Shown: positions 16,464 through 25,640 of the stretch, one piece after another
Position numbering within the stretch: the stretch's first letter is position 1
Layout of the letters: every line of letters begins with the position of its first letter
Made by a program: the position numbers and the translations under genes
From: Nitrospira sp.
GTDB lineage: Bacteria; Nitrospirota; Nitrospiria; Nitrospirales; Nitrospiraceae
Assembly (NCBI GenBank): GCA_005116955.1
Contig: SWDI01000003.1
Location: forward strand, 283,324-325,455
DNA: 42,132 nt
Direction of reading: 5' to 3'
Notes under the pieces: model-generated
Database searches by the model: none
Told to the model about the DNA's origin: nothing
The model's input: the letters and a program-made list of their open reading frames with translations, nothing else

Positions 16464-18184
16464 AAATTCCAAGAAGGCAATATGCCTCACTCTACGGCCC
16501 CACCACTGGTGATCGTGTCCGGCTAGCGGATACGGAACTGCTTATCGAAGTCGAGCAAGACTTTACAACGTACGGAGAAGAAGCGGTGTTCGGCGGCGGG
16601 AAAGTGATTCGAGACGGGATGGGCCAGTCGCCGCGGGTGACGAATGCGAACGGTGCACTCGACACGGTCATCACCAATGCCCTCATTCTCGACTACACTG
16701 GGATTGTGAAGGCGGATATCGGGATCAAAGACGGGCGGATCGTTGGTATCGGGAAGGCAGGCAATTCCGATCTGATGCCGAACGTGACCAAGGGAATGGA
16801 GATTGGTGCCGGAACGGAAGTGATCGCAGGAGAAGGACATATCGTGACGGCCGGTGGCATCGATACTCACATCCATTTCATCTGTCCGCAACAATATTGG
16901 GATGCATTATCGGCTGGCATTACCACGATGATCGGCGGCGGCACTGGTCCTGCGACGGGCACCAACGCGACGACTTGCACGCCAGGACCATGGAATATCC
17001 ATCGCATGCTGGAGGCATCCGATGGCATTCCCATCAATCTTGGATTTCTGGGCAAAGGCAACTCTTCCCATCCCGATGGGTTGAATGAGCAGATTGAGGC
17101 TGGTGCCATCGGTCTCAAGCTGCACGAAGATTGGGGGACGACCCCGGCAGCGATCGACACCTGTCTGAGCGTGGCGGAGCGTTACGATGTGCAGGTTGCG
17201 ATTCATACCGATACGTTGAATGAGGCAGGGTTTGTCGAAGACACGATCAAGGCATTCAAGGGCCGAACGATCCATACGTTCCATACGGAAGGCGCCGGGG
17301 GCGGTCATGCACCGGATATCATTAAAGTGTGTGGCGAGCCGAATGTGCTGCCTTCATCGACGAACCCCACTATGCCGTTTACGACCAACACCATGGACGA
17401 GCATCTGGATATGTTGATGGTGTGTCATCACCTCAATCCAAGAATTCCCGAAGATGTGGCCTTTGCCGAATCCAGAATTCGGCGGGAAACGATTGCGGCG
17501 GAAGACATTCTCCACGATCTGGGCGCCATCAGCATTATGTCGTCTGACTCGCAAGCCATGGGTCGCATCGGAGAAGTCATCATCCGGACATGGCAAAACG
17601 CGCACAAGATGAAGGTCCAGCGGGGCCATCTGTCGCCGAATGAGGGGAAGGACTCGTCGCAGAACGACAACTTCCGCGCCAAGCGGTATGTGGCCAAGTA
17701 CACGATCAATCCCGCCATCACGCATGGGATTGCCCATGAGGTTGGGTCCGTGGAGGTCGGAAAGTTCGCCGACCTGGTGCTCTGGAAGCCGGCGTTTTTC
17801 GGCGTCAAGCCGGAAATGGTGCTGAAAGGCGGGTTTATCGCTCAGGCACAGATGGGCGATCCGAACGCGTCAATACCCACGCCGGAGCCGATTATTAGCC
17901 GACCCATGTTCGGTGCCTTTGGGAGGGCGCTGTCCAGCACCAGTCTGACCTTCTTGTCGCAGGCAGGACTGGATCGAGGGATCCCAAAGAAGCTTGGATT
18001 GCAGAAGCGCGTGGCTGTGGTCAAGAATTGCCGGAATATCAAAAAACGGGATCTCAAGCTGAACGACTATCTTCCCAAGATCGAGGTTGATTCGGAGACG
18101 TACGTCGTGACGGCCGACGGGGTGCGGCTTACCTGTGAGCCAGCCGCCGTGCTCCCGATGGCGCAGCGGTATTTCTTATTCTGA
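16460..18184 (+). CDS. ureC: urease alpha subunit, catalytic
   Basis: A 574-aa catalytic subunit of normal length. The nickel-centre residues are in place: HIHFICPQQ (first two His ligands), the carbamylated lysine in [31 protein letters not shown], and the flap MVCHHLNP containing the catalytic Cys and His. The second nickel environment, with [12 protein letters not shown], is also intact. The enzyme should be active once nickel is loaded by UreD, UreF and UreG. It starts with GTG overlapping the ureB stop. Confidence 0.98.
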   Translation: MKIPRRQYASLYGPTTGDRVRLADTELLIEVEQDFTTYGEEAVFGGGKVIRDGMGQSPRVTNANGALDTVITNALILDYTGIVKADIGIKDGRIVGIGKAGNSDLMPNVTKGMEIGAGTEVIAGEGHIVTAGGIDTHIHFICPQQYWDALSAGITTMIGGGTGPATGTNATTCTPGPWNIHRMLEASDGIPINLGFLGKGNSSHPDGLNEQIEAGAIGLKLHEDWGTTPAAIDTCLSVAERYDVQVAIHTDTLNEAGFVEDTIKAFKGRTIHTFHTEGAGGGHAPDIIKVCGEPNVLPSSTNPTMPFTTNTMDEHLDMLMVCHHLNPRIPEDVAFAESRIRRETIAAEDILHDLGAISIMSSDSQAMGRIGEVIIRTWQNAHKMKVQRGHLSPNEGKDSSQNDNFRAKRYVAKYTINPAITHGIAHEVGSVEVGKFADLVLWKPAFFGVKPEMVLKGGFIAQAQMGDPNASIPTPEPIISRPMFGAFGRALSSTSLTFLSQAGLDRGIPKKLGLQKRVAVVKNCRNIKKRDLKLNDYLPKIEVDSETYVVTADGVRLTCEPAAVLPMAQRYFLF

Positions 18185-18266
18185 CGAAAGTGACGGCTGG
18201 CTCGGCTACCTGTAGCGGATGTCGTGTGAAGGTCGCTGACCGGCTGTTTTTGTTTCTGCATGCCCC

Positions 18267-18953
18267 ATGAATACGCCTGCATTGCTTGAAGGGTTGCGGT
18301 TTGTCGATACGTTTTTCCCGTCTGGCGGGTACGCATTTTCGTCGGGTTTGGAAGCTGCCGTTCAAGGCGGTGCTGTAAAAACCTCCGATCAACTTGCCGG
18401 GTACATCGAGGATTTGCTTCGAGGTGGCATGAGCCGCCGAGAAGCCTTGGCCACGAAAAGAGCCAATCGAGCAGGGGCTACCGGACAAATTTTGGTGGCG
18501 CTGGCTATCGATCGAACGCTCGAGGCGACGAAGCTCAGTCGAGCATCGCGGTTGGCCAGCCGTCAAATGGGGCGGCAAGTCATCCGGGTTGCGGCGGATC
18601 AAATCCGAGGGAAGCCGATCCTTGCGGCATATTGTGATGAGGTTGAGACCGCGCGCGCACCGGGCCATTTAGCGATCACGTTCGGACTCACTCTCGGTGC
18701 AGCAGGTTGGAGCCAAGAGGACACGGCTGCTGCCTTCCTGTATCAAGCTGCGGTCGGGTTTGTCTCCGCTGCTATGCGACTCAGCCCTCTTGGACAACAT
18801 GAAGGGCAGCGCATCTTGGGCGAATGGCTGCCATTGATTGAGCGGATCAGTCGAGACGTTGACTCAGATACCGCAATGAGCTCGTGGTCGCCGATTCAAG
18901 ACATTTATGCAATGCGGCATGGCGCTCTAGAATGGAGACTCTTTCGGTCTTAA
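18267..18953 (+). CDS. ureF: urease accessory protein UreF
   Basis: A 228-aa helical protein with UreF features: FVDTFFPSGGYAFSSGLEAAV near residues 12-32, a GHLAITFGLTLGAAGW segment near 132, and RLSPLGQHEGQRIL near 172-185, which contacts UreG. UreF acts in the UreD-UreF-UreG complex that delivers nickel and carbamate to apo-urease and gates GTP hydrolysis by UreG. It directly follows ureC with an 82-bp gap. No ureE lies between, although many operons have one there. Confidence 0.93.
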   Translation: MNTPALLEGLRFVDTFFPSGGYAFSSGLEAAVQGGAVKTSDQLAGYIEDLLRGGMSRREALATKRANRAGATGQILVALAIDRTLEATKLSRASRLASRQMGRQVIRVAADQIRGKPILAAYCDEVETARAPGHLAITFGLTLGAAGWSQEDTAAAFLYQAAVGFVSAAMRLSPLGQHEGQRILGEWLPLIERISRDVDSDTAMSSWSPIQDIYAMRHGALEWRLFRS

Positions 18954-19037
18954 TAGTGAGTCAGCGAGCATGCGTGACGCATAGAAAGGAACAGAACGGC
19001 CGTTGAGGGCCTTCGGTCTCAACTGTCCGCTCGTGGG

Positions 19038-19715
19038 ATGACCATGCATGATTTAAATCGTGAGCACAGTCACAATTGGACTCCGACTCAAGCGCGAAAA
19101 CAAGGCATTCCGGTTATTGGTATTGGAGGTCCCGTTGGGTCAGGGAAGACAGCGCTTGTCGAAGCGCTGTGTCAGCGGTTGCGCGATCGATTCAGCCTTG
19201 CCGCCGTGACAAATGATATTTTCACGAAAATCGACGCAGAAATCCTGACCAAGCGCGGTGCCTTGCCGGTCGACCGGATTCTTGGTGTTGAAACTGGAGG
19301 GTGTCCACATACGGCGATTCGGGAAGATGCCTCGCATAACCAGGAAGCCATTGACGATCTGCTTCGTCGCCATCCGGACGTTGAATTGATTTTTCTGGAA
19401 AGCGGGGGCGACAACTTGGCTGCGACCTTTAGCCCTGAGCTCGTCGATCACGTCATCTATGTGATTGATGTGGCGGGTGGTGACAAGATCCCACGAAAAG
19501 GTGGACCAGGGATCACTCGATCCGATTTTCTCGTCATCAACAAGATGGACTTGGCTCCGCATGTGCGCGCGGATCTGTCCGTCATGGATCGGGATACCCG
19601 CAAAATGCGCGGGGATCTGCCGTTCGCGTTCACGAATATTCTTTCCAGCGAGGGCATGGATACCGTAATGGCCTGGGTGGAGCAGCGCATCCCGCAACGA
19701 GCCAGACGCTCCTAA
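19038..19715 (+). CDS. ureG: urease accessory GTPase UreG
   Basis: A 225-aa SIMIBI-class GTPase. The P-loop [15 protein letters not shown] is near residues 30-44. The metal-binding region contains [15 protein letters not shown], followed by [17 protein letters not shown] and the NKMD guanine-specificity motif. It binds nickel at the Cys-Pro-His motif and couples GTP hydrolysis to nickel insertion into UreC. The N-terminal tail contains several His residues ([10 protein letters not shown]) but is not a long His-rich stretch. It ends 2 bp before ureD. Confidence 0.95.
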   Translation: MTMHDLNREHSHNWTPTQARKQGIPVIGIGGPVGSGKTALVEALCQRLRDRFSLAAVTNDIFTKIDAEILTKRGALPVDRILGVETGGCPHTAIREDASHNQEAIDDLLRRHPDVELIFLESGGDNLAATFSPELVDHVIYVIDVAGGDKIPRKGGPGITRSDFLVINKMDLAPHVRADLSVMDRDTRKMRGDLPFAFTNILSSEGMDTVMAWVEQRIPQRARRS

Positions 19716-19717
19716 CC

Positions 19718-20677
19718 ATGCCGACTCGGGAGGGACAGCACAAGAGGACGTTTCGGGAAACCGGTACATCCTCAAAAAAAATACCTTCTGGGAAAAGAAA
19801 GCTTTCCTTGAAAAAGAAGGCCCCCGGACGGTTTGAGACGGAATTTGTCGGGCGGGTCGGCGAGCTTAAGCTCACCTACGCGAATCGTGATCACCGAACC
19901 ATTATTTCGCACGCCTATTTCACAACGCCTTGGAAACTGCTCCCTCCCATCTATCTTGATGACACGGGAGCCGCCTACACATTGCTGGTCAACCCATCCG
20001 GAGGTCTGGTGGGGGGGGACCATCTGTCCATCGACATGAACGTGGAGCAGGATGCGCATGTCCTGATTTCTGCTCCTTCTGCCAATCGTGTCTATCGGAC
20101 GGAGGGAAAGGTGTCCGAACAGCACGTCAATATCACGGTCGGGTCTGGCGCGGTGCTCGAGTGGGTCCCTGAACATACCATTCCTTTTGCCGGCTCTCGA
20201 TTTCGGCAGACTCTCCAAGCCACTCTGGCGCCTGGTGCGACGCTCTTGCTATGGGATGCTGTCGCATCTGGCCGTATCGCCAGTGGGGAGCGATGGGCAT
20301 TTACGGACTTGGAGAATGACATCCAAATTACAATGGCGTCCGGCAGTACGCTGCTTGAGCGATATGTTCTTGATCCATCTACGGACTTAGGACGTGTTGG
20401 TTTGGTAGAAGAATGGAACTATGTGGCTTCGCTTTATGTGGTGAACGACAGTACGCCATCAGAGGTGTGGAACGGATTGGAGTCAAAAATCGCCACGATC
20501 TTGGACACTCGTCCAGGGGAAGTTTTGGGAGGTGTGTCAACCCCACCGGTACCGGGGCTTGCGGTCAAGGTCCTAACTCGAACTGCCCCTGACCTCACCG
20601 CTATGCTCGATGCGTTATGGGCGGCCGTGCGTGAAGGGGTATTGAATCTCCCGCCAGTGTCTTTGCGGAAATACTAA
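19718..20677 (+). CDS. ureD: urease accessory protein UreD (UreH)
   Basis: A 319-aa protein with the UreD beta-rich fold. Family landmarks include YFTTPWKLLPPIYL, NPSGGLVGGDHLSIDMNV near residues 91-108, and SAPSANRVYRTEGKVSEQHV. UreD sits directly on urease and forms the tunnel through which nickel passes from UreG and UreF. The first 45 residues are unusually basic (KKIPSGKRKLSLKKKAPGR) and precede the normal start of the domain, so an internal start is possible but no better ribosome site is visible. It is the last gene of the urease operon. Confidence 0.92.
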   Translation: MPTREGQHKRTFRETGTSSKKIPSGKRKLSLKKKAPGRFETEFVGRVGELKLTYANRDHRTIISHAYFTTPWKLLPPIYLDDTGAAYTLLVNPSGGLVGGDHLSIDMNVEQDAHVLISAPSANRVYRTEGKVSEQHVNITVGSGAVLEWVPEHTIPFAGSRFRQTLQATLAPGATLLLWDAVASGRIASGERWAFTDLENDIQITMASGSTLLERYVLDPSTDLGRVGLVEEWNYVASLYVVNDSTPSEVWNGLESKIATILDTRPGEVLGGVSTPPVPGLAVKVLTRTAPDLTAMLDALWAAVREGVLNLPPVSLRKY

Positions 20678-20713
20678 GCACACCGCTCATTTGCCTGCTG
20701 CGAATGGTGTGCT
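20677..20713. terminator. hairpin between convergent ureD and desaturase
   Basis: AGCACACC (20677-20684) pairs with GGTGTGCT (20706-20713), and further bases pair inside. It lies just after the ureD stop and may end transcripts from either side. It lacks a T-run. Confidence 0.4.
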
Positions 20714-20729
20714 GAGGGTCGGGTAACGG

Positions 20730-21608
20730 TTAGGAGCTTAAAGCTTTGCCCTCAGCGCCGGAAGCGGTGCGGAGCGACCAGGCTAATCCGAGCAGCGACA
20801 GTGTGAAAATCAGCCATTTCGACGGGTCGAAATTATACCAGCGGGGACCGTTTCGGTAGTCGCTTTGGTAAGTGTGGTGGTAGTTGTGATAGCCCTCGCC
20901 GAACGTCAGTAGTGAGACCAACCAACTGTCGCGGCTTGAATCGGCTTGGCCATGGGGCTGACTTCCCCACAAATGGCAAACTGAATTGATACAAAAGGTC
21001 GAATTTAGCACGGCAAATGTCCGTCCGACGCCGGCGAGCATAAAACAGCCGAAGCCGCCGACCCAACCGCCGTAGAGAAAGCCCACCACGAACGGGAGTG
21101 CCAACCCTGAGAGAAAAATGAGCCCATAGTACCGGTGTTGCCACATGACAACCGGATCTTGCTTGAGCCGTGAGGCATATTTTTCATCCGAGTATCGCCC
21201 GTCGGAGAAGAGCCATCCGCAATGGCTATGCCAGAAGCCTCGTTGAGCGTTGTAAGGATCGGCATCTTGGTCGCACGCGGCATGGTGGCGAATGTGATCA
21301 GCTCCCCACTTGAGGGCGGAATTCTGGAGCGCCCATCCTCCGGCGATCAGGAGTACGGCCTTGACCCAATCGGGACATAGGAAACTTCTGTGCGAAATCA
21401 GCCGATGGTAGCCAACCGTAATGCCGAGCCCAGTAATCATGTACAGGAGCCCAAACATGGTCCAGTCCAACCAGGTATACCCATAAACAAAGGCGAAAGC
21501 GGGCACCCCGATGAGTGCGCTCCCGACAACAAGGGTGAACAGTATTACTGTCACGTAGATGGGATAGGTACGCCTGAGCGTGGGGGCGGATTGTACGGGT
21601 GTTACCAT
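20730..21608 (-). CDS. acyl-CoA/acyl-lipid delta-9-type desaturase
   Basis: A 292-aa integral membrane diiron desaturase of the stearoyl-CoA desaturase (OLE1/DesC) class. The three histidine boxes are present: HRLISH, HIRHH and HNYHH (within EGYHNYHHTYQ). Four hydrophobic segments lie around them (for example VILFTLVVGSALIGVPAFAF). It introduces a double bond into saturated acyl chains using oxygen and electrons from ferredoxin or cytochrome b5-type donors, adjusting membrane fluidity. It stands alone on the minus strand, converging with the urease operon. Confidence 0.9.
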   Translation of the reverse strand: MVTPVQSAPTLRRTYPIYVTVILFTLVVGSALIGVPAFAFVYGYTWLDWTMFGLLYMITGLGITVGYHRLISHRSFLCPDWVKAVLLIAGGWALQNSALKWGADHIRHHAACDQDADPYNAQRGFWHSHCGWLFSDGRYSDEKYASRLKQDPVVMWQHRYYGLIFLSGLALPFVVGFLYGGWVGGFGCFMLAGVGRTFAVLNSTFCINSVCHLWGSQPHGQADSSRDSWLVSLLTFGEGYHNYHHTYQSDYRNGPRWYNFDPSKWLIFTLSLLGLAWSLRTASGAEGKALSS

Positions 21609-21948
21609 AGACTCACTACTGAGGAAGGGAGCATGTCTTCATAAAGCAGAGGCTCTTGCAGATGGTAAGGCTTGAGGAATCAGCCAAGTACTTTTTAACT
21701 CTACCAGGACTAAAGGCGAAAAATCTACTATCTAGAAAGGCTGATTAGCAGTCTGTTAATAGCCTCTTGTTTCACATTGACAGGGGGCTGTAATATTTCA
21801 TATACATACGTGATCTATGTCGGCCGCAACAATCGGGGATATTGAGTGCATGCAGAGCTTAGGTTGTGCTCGGAGAATTTCCCAGTCGAGAGAGTAGACA
21901 GGAATGGGTCGGTCTGGACTAGGTAGTTAATAACAAGGAGGCAGTCCA
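21609..21948. other. intergenic, divergent promoter region
   Basis: About 340 AT-rich bases between the minus-strand desaturase and the plus-strand copper-site protein. It contains the strong promoter at 21777-21806, a leader of about 140 nt and the ribosome site AAGGAGG at 21935-21941. No gene or repeat is seen otherwise. Confidence 0.5.
21777..21806 (+). promoter_or_regulatory. strong sigma70-like promoter
   Basis: A perfect TTGACA (21777-21782), an 18-bp spacer and TATACA (21801-21806). With the near-perfect ribosome site and a strong terminator after the gene, this indicates a highly expressed single-gene transcript. Confidence 0.65.
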
Positions 21949-22743
21949 ATGAAGAGTGCGTTATCAGTCATGTTTGGTGTAGCAGCCGTCGCGTTGGTCG
22001 CGGCGCCTCTCACTTCGTATGCGGGCGGAACGATCAGTGGGAAGGTCACGTTTGCCGGGAAGGCGGAGAATAAGGAATTTCTCTTTTCAAAGTTCCCCAA
22101 TCCAAAGTTTTGTCCCCAGATTCCCGACAAGAGCAAGATGGATGGCGACAAGCGGTTCTTGAAGCAGATCGAAGTGAGCAAGGATGGTGGGTTGAAGGGC
22201 GCAGTGGTGGCGGTAGTCGACATAGAAGACAAGGCATGGATGGACGGCTATGCTGGAACGGAAGTGGTGGCGGCGTTCTGTGACTTCCAACCGTTCACGG
22301 GGATCGTTGTGAATACTCGGCCCTTCAAGGTCGAAAATACCGATGCAGATGCCGATGATCCTAAGTCGGTGGCCGGTGTGCTCCACAACCCACACAGTTT
22401 CACGGTGAAGGGTGTATCCTCGGCAACTGGTTTCAACATTGGTCTTGCGAAGAAGGGTGACAAGCTGGATAAGCCGGTGACCTTCCGTGGTGGTGCCGAA
22501 AAGGAAGGATACTATCGGTTACAATGCGACCAGCATGAGTTCATGCAGGGGTTCTTCCTGCCCGTGTCGAACCCACATTTTGCGGTCGTGAAGGACGATG
22601 GTTCGTTTGAGCTCAAGGATGTTCCTGCTGGCAAGCACAAGGTCATTGCCTGGCATCCGTTTGCCGGCAAGGCCAAGAAGATTGAGTTTGAGGTGGATGT
22701 GGCCGATGGCGGCACCGCTAACCTCAAGGCTGAAATCAAGTAA
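21949..22743 (+). CDS. exported protein with amicyanin-like copper motif and carboxypeptidase-regulatory domain
   Basis: A 264-aa exported protein. Residues 1-25 are a signal peptide (VAAPLTSYA before the cleavage site). The central domain has HNPHSF (His146/149) and then CDQHEFM (Cys193, His196, Met199), the C-X2-H-X2-M spacing of amicyanin-type cupredoxins, so a mononuclear copper site is likely. From about 205 a carboxypeptidase-regulatory-like beta-sandwich follows (FAVVKDDGSFELKDVPAGKHKVIAWHP). Strong promoter, ribosome site and terminator suggest an abundant periplasmic protein, perhaps an electron carrier or copper-handling protein. The function is inferred only. Confidence 0.75.
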   Translation: MKSALSVMFGVAAVALVAAPLTSYAGGTISGKVTFAGKAENKEFLFSKFPNPKFCPQIPDKSKMDGDKRFLKQIEVSKDGGLKGAVVAVVDIEDKAWMDGYAGTEVVAAFCDFQPFTGIVVNTRPFKVENTDADADDPKSVAGVLHNPHSFTVKGVSSATGFNIGLAKKGDKLDKPVTFRGGAEKEGYYRLQCDQHEFMQGFFLPVSNPHFAVVKDDGSFELKDVPAGKHKVIAWHPFAGKAKKIEFEVDVADGGTANLKAEIK

Positions 22744-22767
22744 GCCTGGTTTTATCGATGTATTGTC

Positions 22768-22803
22768 GAAGGGCAGCGGGTGATCCGCTGCCCTTCTTTT
22801 TTT
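22768..22803 (+). terminator. rho-independent terminator
   Basis: Perfect 12-bp arms (GAAGGGCAGCGG at 22768-22779 and its complement at 22785-22796) with a 5-nt loop and a run of seven T. It ends the transcript of the copper-site protein. Confidence 0.93.
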
Positions 22804-22832
22804 ATCCTGTTTTTAGAACAAGTTCGTCGCCC

Positions 22833-23585
22833 GTGCCTGTATATTTCCGCTGCAAGAAATCAAGGATCAGCTCACTGCTCCTACTCCCCATCCTGCTGAC
22901 GCTTGCGTCCTGTTCGGTGATTGAAGGGACCTTCTCAGCGATCAAGACTACCTTCTCGGTCCTCAAGACTGGCTATCGTGTCGCCAAAAAGACGGTCAAA
23001 GGCACGATCTGGGTCGTGCGCGGCACCTACGAATTGACGAAGGGGGCCACCAAACTGGTCTATCACATCGGGAAGTTTACCTTTGAGGTAGTCCAGGCTC
23101 CGTTGGAGTATCCCTTGATCCGGGAGGATATTCAGACCATCGATGGACTCCCGGTTAAGGAGGCAATCAGGCTTGGGCGAGTCAAAGCCGCTCCGTATAC
23201 CGTCAAGGGCCAGCATTATGTGCCGATGAGTCTGGCTAGCGCACAGACGTATGAAGAAACAGGCGTAGCCTCGTGGTATGGGGAGGAAACCAGGCGTTTA
23301 CCAGGAGGCCACATGACGGCGAACGGTGAGCTGTTCAACCCCAACGGGTTGACGGCGGCGCACAAGTATCTGCCGCTGCCGATCCACGTCCAGGTGACGA
23401 ACCTGGAAAACGGCAAGTCGATCATCGTCCGAGTAAATGACCGCGGCCCCTTCCCCAGTGATCACAACTCTGATTCTGGGAAACGTATCATCGATCTCAG
23501 CCGGGGTGCCGCCGAACAACTCGGATTTGTCGAACAGGGAACCGCCCAGGTCCATGTGGAAACCATCCAGTTGGAAGAAGCCTGA
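22833..23585 (+). CDS. RlpA-like lipoprotein, septal lytic transglycosylase family
   Basis: From a GTG at 22833 the protein is 250 aa. Upstream in-frame starts fall in or before the preceding terminator and are unlikely. A lipoprotein signal ends in LTLASC. The C-terminal part (about residues 145-245) is the RlpA double-psi beta-barrel: GVASWYGEE, MTANGELFNPNGLTAAHKYL, HVQVTNLENGKSIIVRVNDR and ending near QLGFVEQG. RlpA proteins bind or cleave peptidoglycan strands lacking stem peptides. Residues 25-90 are a helical, lysine-rich segment of unknown role. The SPOR domain of E. coli RlpA is missing. Confidence 0.85.
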   Translation: MPVYFRCKKSRISSLLLLPILLTLASCSVIEGTFSAIKTTFSVLKTGYRVAKKTVKGTIWVVRGTYELTKGATKLVYHIGKFTFEVVQAPLEYPLIREDIQTIDGLPVKEAIRLGRVKAAPYTVKGQHYVPMSLASAQTYEETGVASWYGEETRRLPGGHMTANGELFNPNGLTAAHKYLPLPIHVQVTNLENGKSIIVRVNDRGPFPSDHNSDSGKRIIDLSRGAAEQLGFVEQGTAQVHVETIQLEEA

Positions 23586-23752
23586 ACGAAAATCTGACCT
23601 CGTTGCATAAGAAGTACGAAAAAGAGTTAGTTCCCAAGCACATTCAAAGCGGTCTTCTCCGTCCCTCAGGGAGGGCATTCCCTGCCTTGTCTTTTCGTTT
23701 CCGATCTAGGTAAGATCCCATGTTTATGAACTGTTTGTAGAAGGGGTGTGGT

Positions 23753-24733
23753 GTGTCACGAGAGCTCTCACTCGCAGAAGTTTTCCAGCTTGGCTACTAC
23801 TGGGAGACTAAAGTCCTCCTGACGGCCGTGAAGCTGGACGTCTTTTCGGCCATCGGTGAACGGCCGAAATCCGGTCAGGACATTGCGGGTCGACTTGAGG
23901 CCGATCCTCACACGTTGAATCTCCTTTTGAACGCCCTCGTTGCAATGAAGTTGCTGACGAAGGAAAGGGACCTGTATGGCAACTCGTCGACGGCGCTGAC
24001 ACACCTCGTTCGGCAGTCGCCAAAGTATGTCGGCCACTTGCTCCTTCTGCACGATGCGGAGTGGAATAACTGGGGAAAGCTGGAAGAGACGATTCGTACA
24101 GGGAAACGGGCGGTCGACCGCCATGTCTTTGAGACCGATCCCGAGTTGGGAAGCAATGTGTTAGCGGTGCTGAATAGGATTGGTCAACAAAGCGGTCCTG
24201 ATTTGGCCAAGCGACTGAAGCTGGGTGGCCGCGAGCGGCTGCTAGATCTTGGTGGTGGCGCTGGGACCAACGCCATTGCGTTTTGCCAGGTGTATCCAGA
24301 ACTACACGCGACGGTCTTTGATCTCCCAGCGACGTTAAAGTTGGCGAAAAAAATGGTCAAGGACGCCGGGTTGGAATCACGAGTCACTCTGCATCCTGGT
24401 GATTTCAATCGAGACCAACTTGGGGGACCATACGATGTGGTCTTGATGTCCGATATCTTGCACTATCAAACGTTTCAGATGAATCAGGATCTGGTCAAAC
24501 AGGGCTTCGGATCGCTGGCGCCGGGCGGGCGGTTGGTGATTAAAGATCGATTTCTAGACGAAGCTGGGACTGGCCCAGCGTGGACGACCGCGTTCGCGGT
24601 CCATATTCTTGTCAATACTCAGCAGGGCAGCTGCTATCGGGCCGGAGAGGCCATGCAATGGCTCCAGGCTGCTGGGTTTGGCTCTGTGGTGGAGTTGGAG
24701 AAGACGGCGGTGGTGCAAGGGGTGAAACCATAG
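23753..24733 (+). CDS. SAM-dependent O-methyltransferase with dimerisation domain
   Basis: A 326-aa protein of the acetylserotonin/small-molecule O-methyltransferase class (Methyltransf_2). Residues 1-90 form the winged-helix dimerisation domain (KVLLTAVKLDVFSAIGERP). The catalytic domain has motif I LLDLGGGAGTNAIAF near 164-178, then VFDLPATL, VVLMSDILHYQ and APGGRLVIKDRFLDE. In this class a His near DILHY is the usual catalytic base. The substrate is unknown; relatives act on quinone-like or aromatic hydroxyls. It starts with GTG and stands ahead of the respiratory module, possibly co-transcribed. Confidence 0.85.
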   Translation: MSRELSLAEVFQLGYYWETKVLLTAVKLDVFSAIGERPKSGQDIAGRLEADPHTLNLLLNALVAMKLLTKERDLYGNSSTALTHLVRQSPKYVGHLLLLHDAEWNNWGKLEETIRTGKRAVDRHVFETDPELGSNVLAVLNRIGQQSGPDLAKRLKLGGRERLLDLGGGAGTNAIAFCQVYPELHATVFDLPATLKLAKKMVKDAGLESRVTLHPGDFNRDQLGGPYDVVLMSDILHYQTFQMNQDLVKQGFGSLAPGGRLVIKDRFLDEAGTGPAWTTAFAVHILVNTQQGSCYRAGEAMQWLQAAGFGSVVELEKTAVVQGVKP

Positions 24734-24805
24734 CGACGGTATGTGATAACAGACCTGAGAGTGTTCGCTTAGGTGTGAGACGCGATAACGGTATTACAGA
24801 ATCTG

Positions 24806-25522
24806 ATGATGGATTGGTTACGAGAACCGGGGTTCTTTGGGACGCATGCGACGACTGGAGCGGACCTCAGTCAGCTGATGGCAACGCTCTTCACCGGGCT
24901 GTTCATCATGGGATGGTTCCAAGCTCGTCGGCGAAAGGCCGATACACACCATTGGTTGATGTTGGGCGGCATGATTGCCATGCTCAGCTTCTTTATCGCC
25001 TATTATCTGTTTCGGCAGCTGGGGGTCCTGGCGTTTGAAGGCAAGGAAGGGTTTGGTGGCTCGCAGTCGCTCTATGATTATGTCTTCATCCCTATCCTGA
25101 CGCTCCATATTATTCTCGTCATGATTGGGCTGATCATGGCGGTGTATATGATCGTGTTGGGGTTTCGCTCTCAGCAGTTCCTCGACGGAGTCCGATCCTT
25201 ACGAGAATCACGATTGCTCACGACGTGGAGGAAGATCGGCCTCATCTTTGGCGGAATTGCCGTGGTCGTGCTTGGGCTGTTTTTCTCGCGTGTCGCCACG
25301 GCCGGGTTTTCGATGCGGAAGCTGGAAGTGTATGTGATCTTTCTTGCCATCGTGGCTTTTGTGTTTGCGATCGAGATGACGATTCAACGGATTTGGCCCG
25401 ATGGCGCGCGGCGGCATCGCGCGCTCGGCCGATTTACGATGGTCATTTACTGCGTGCTGTTCGTCACGGGCAGCTTCACTTACACGATGTTGTATATCCT
25501 GTATCCAGGGAAGATCGGATGA
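24806..25522 (+). CDS. DUF420 membrane protein
   Basis: A 238-aa membrane protein with six predicted helices (LMLGGMIAMLSFFIAYYLF, YDYVFIPILTLHIILVMIGL, VYVIFLAIVAFVFAIEMTI and others). The pattern H-x(n)-H in HTHHWLM and LTLHI, with FRQLGVLAFEG and GRFTMVIYCVLFVTGSFTY, matches DUF420 (YozB/CtaM type). Members are linked to cytochrome oxidase assembly, which fits the oxidases downstream. It is the first gene of the proposed respiratory module. Confidence 0.8.
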   Translation: MMDWLREPGFFGTHATTGADLSQLMATLFTGLFIMGWFQARRRKADTHHWLMLGGMIAMLSFFIAYYLFRQLGVLAFEGKEGFGGSQSLYDYVFIPILTLHIILVMIGLIMAVYMIVLGFRSQQFLDGVRSLRESRLLTTWRKIGLIFGGIAVVVLGLFFSRVATAGFSMRKLEVYVIFLAIVAFVFAIEMTIQRIWPDGARRHRALGRFTMVIYCVLFVTGSFTYTMLYILYPGKIG

Positions 25523-25544
25523 ATGGCATGAGTGCTTCGATGCG

Positions 25545-25629
25545 AGTGCTGAGAGTTGAGACGAGGAATATTCAAGGCGAGACATTCCTGGGCCACTCAG
25601 TCAGTCCTCAGCCCTCGTCACTCGGCACT
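25545..25629. repeat. GAGTGCTGAG-type intergenic inverted repeat, copy 1
   Basis: AGTGCTGAG at 25545 faces CTCGGCACT at 25621-25629; imperfect pairing continues through ACGAGG and CCTCGT. The same heptamer-like unit is used at 26138-26210. It may act as a stem-loop that stabilises or attenuates transcripts between the genes. Confidence 0.5.
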
Positions 25630-25640
25630 GGGTACTTCCC

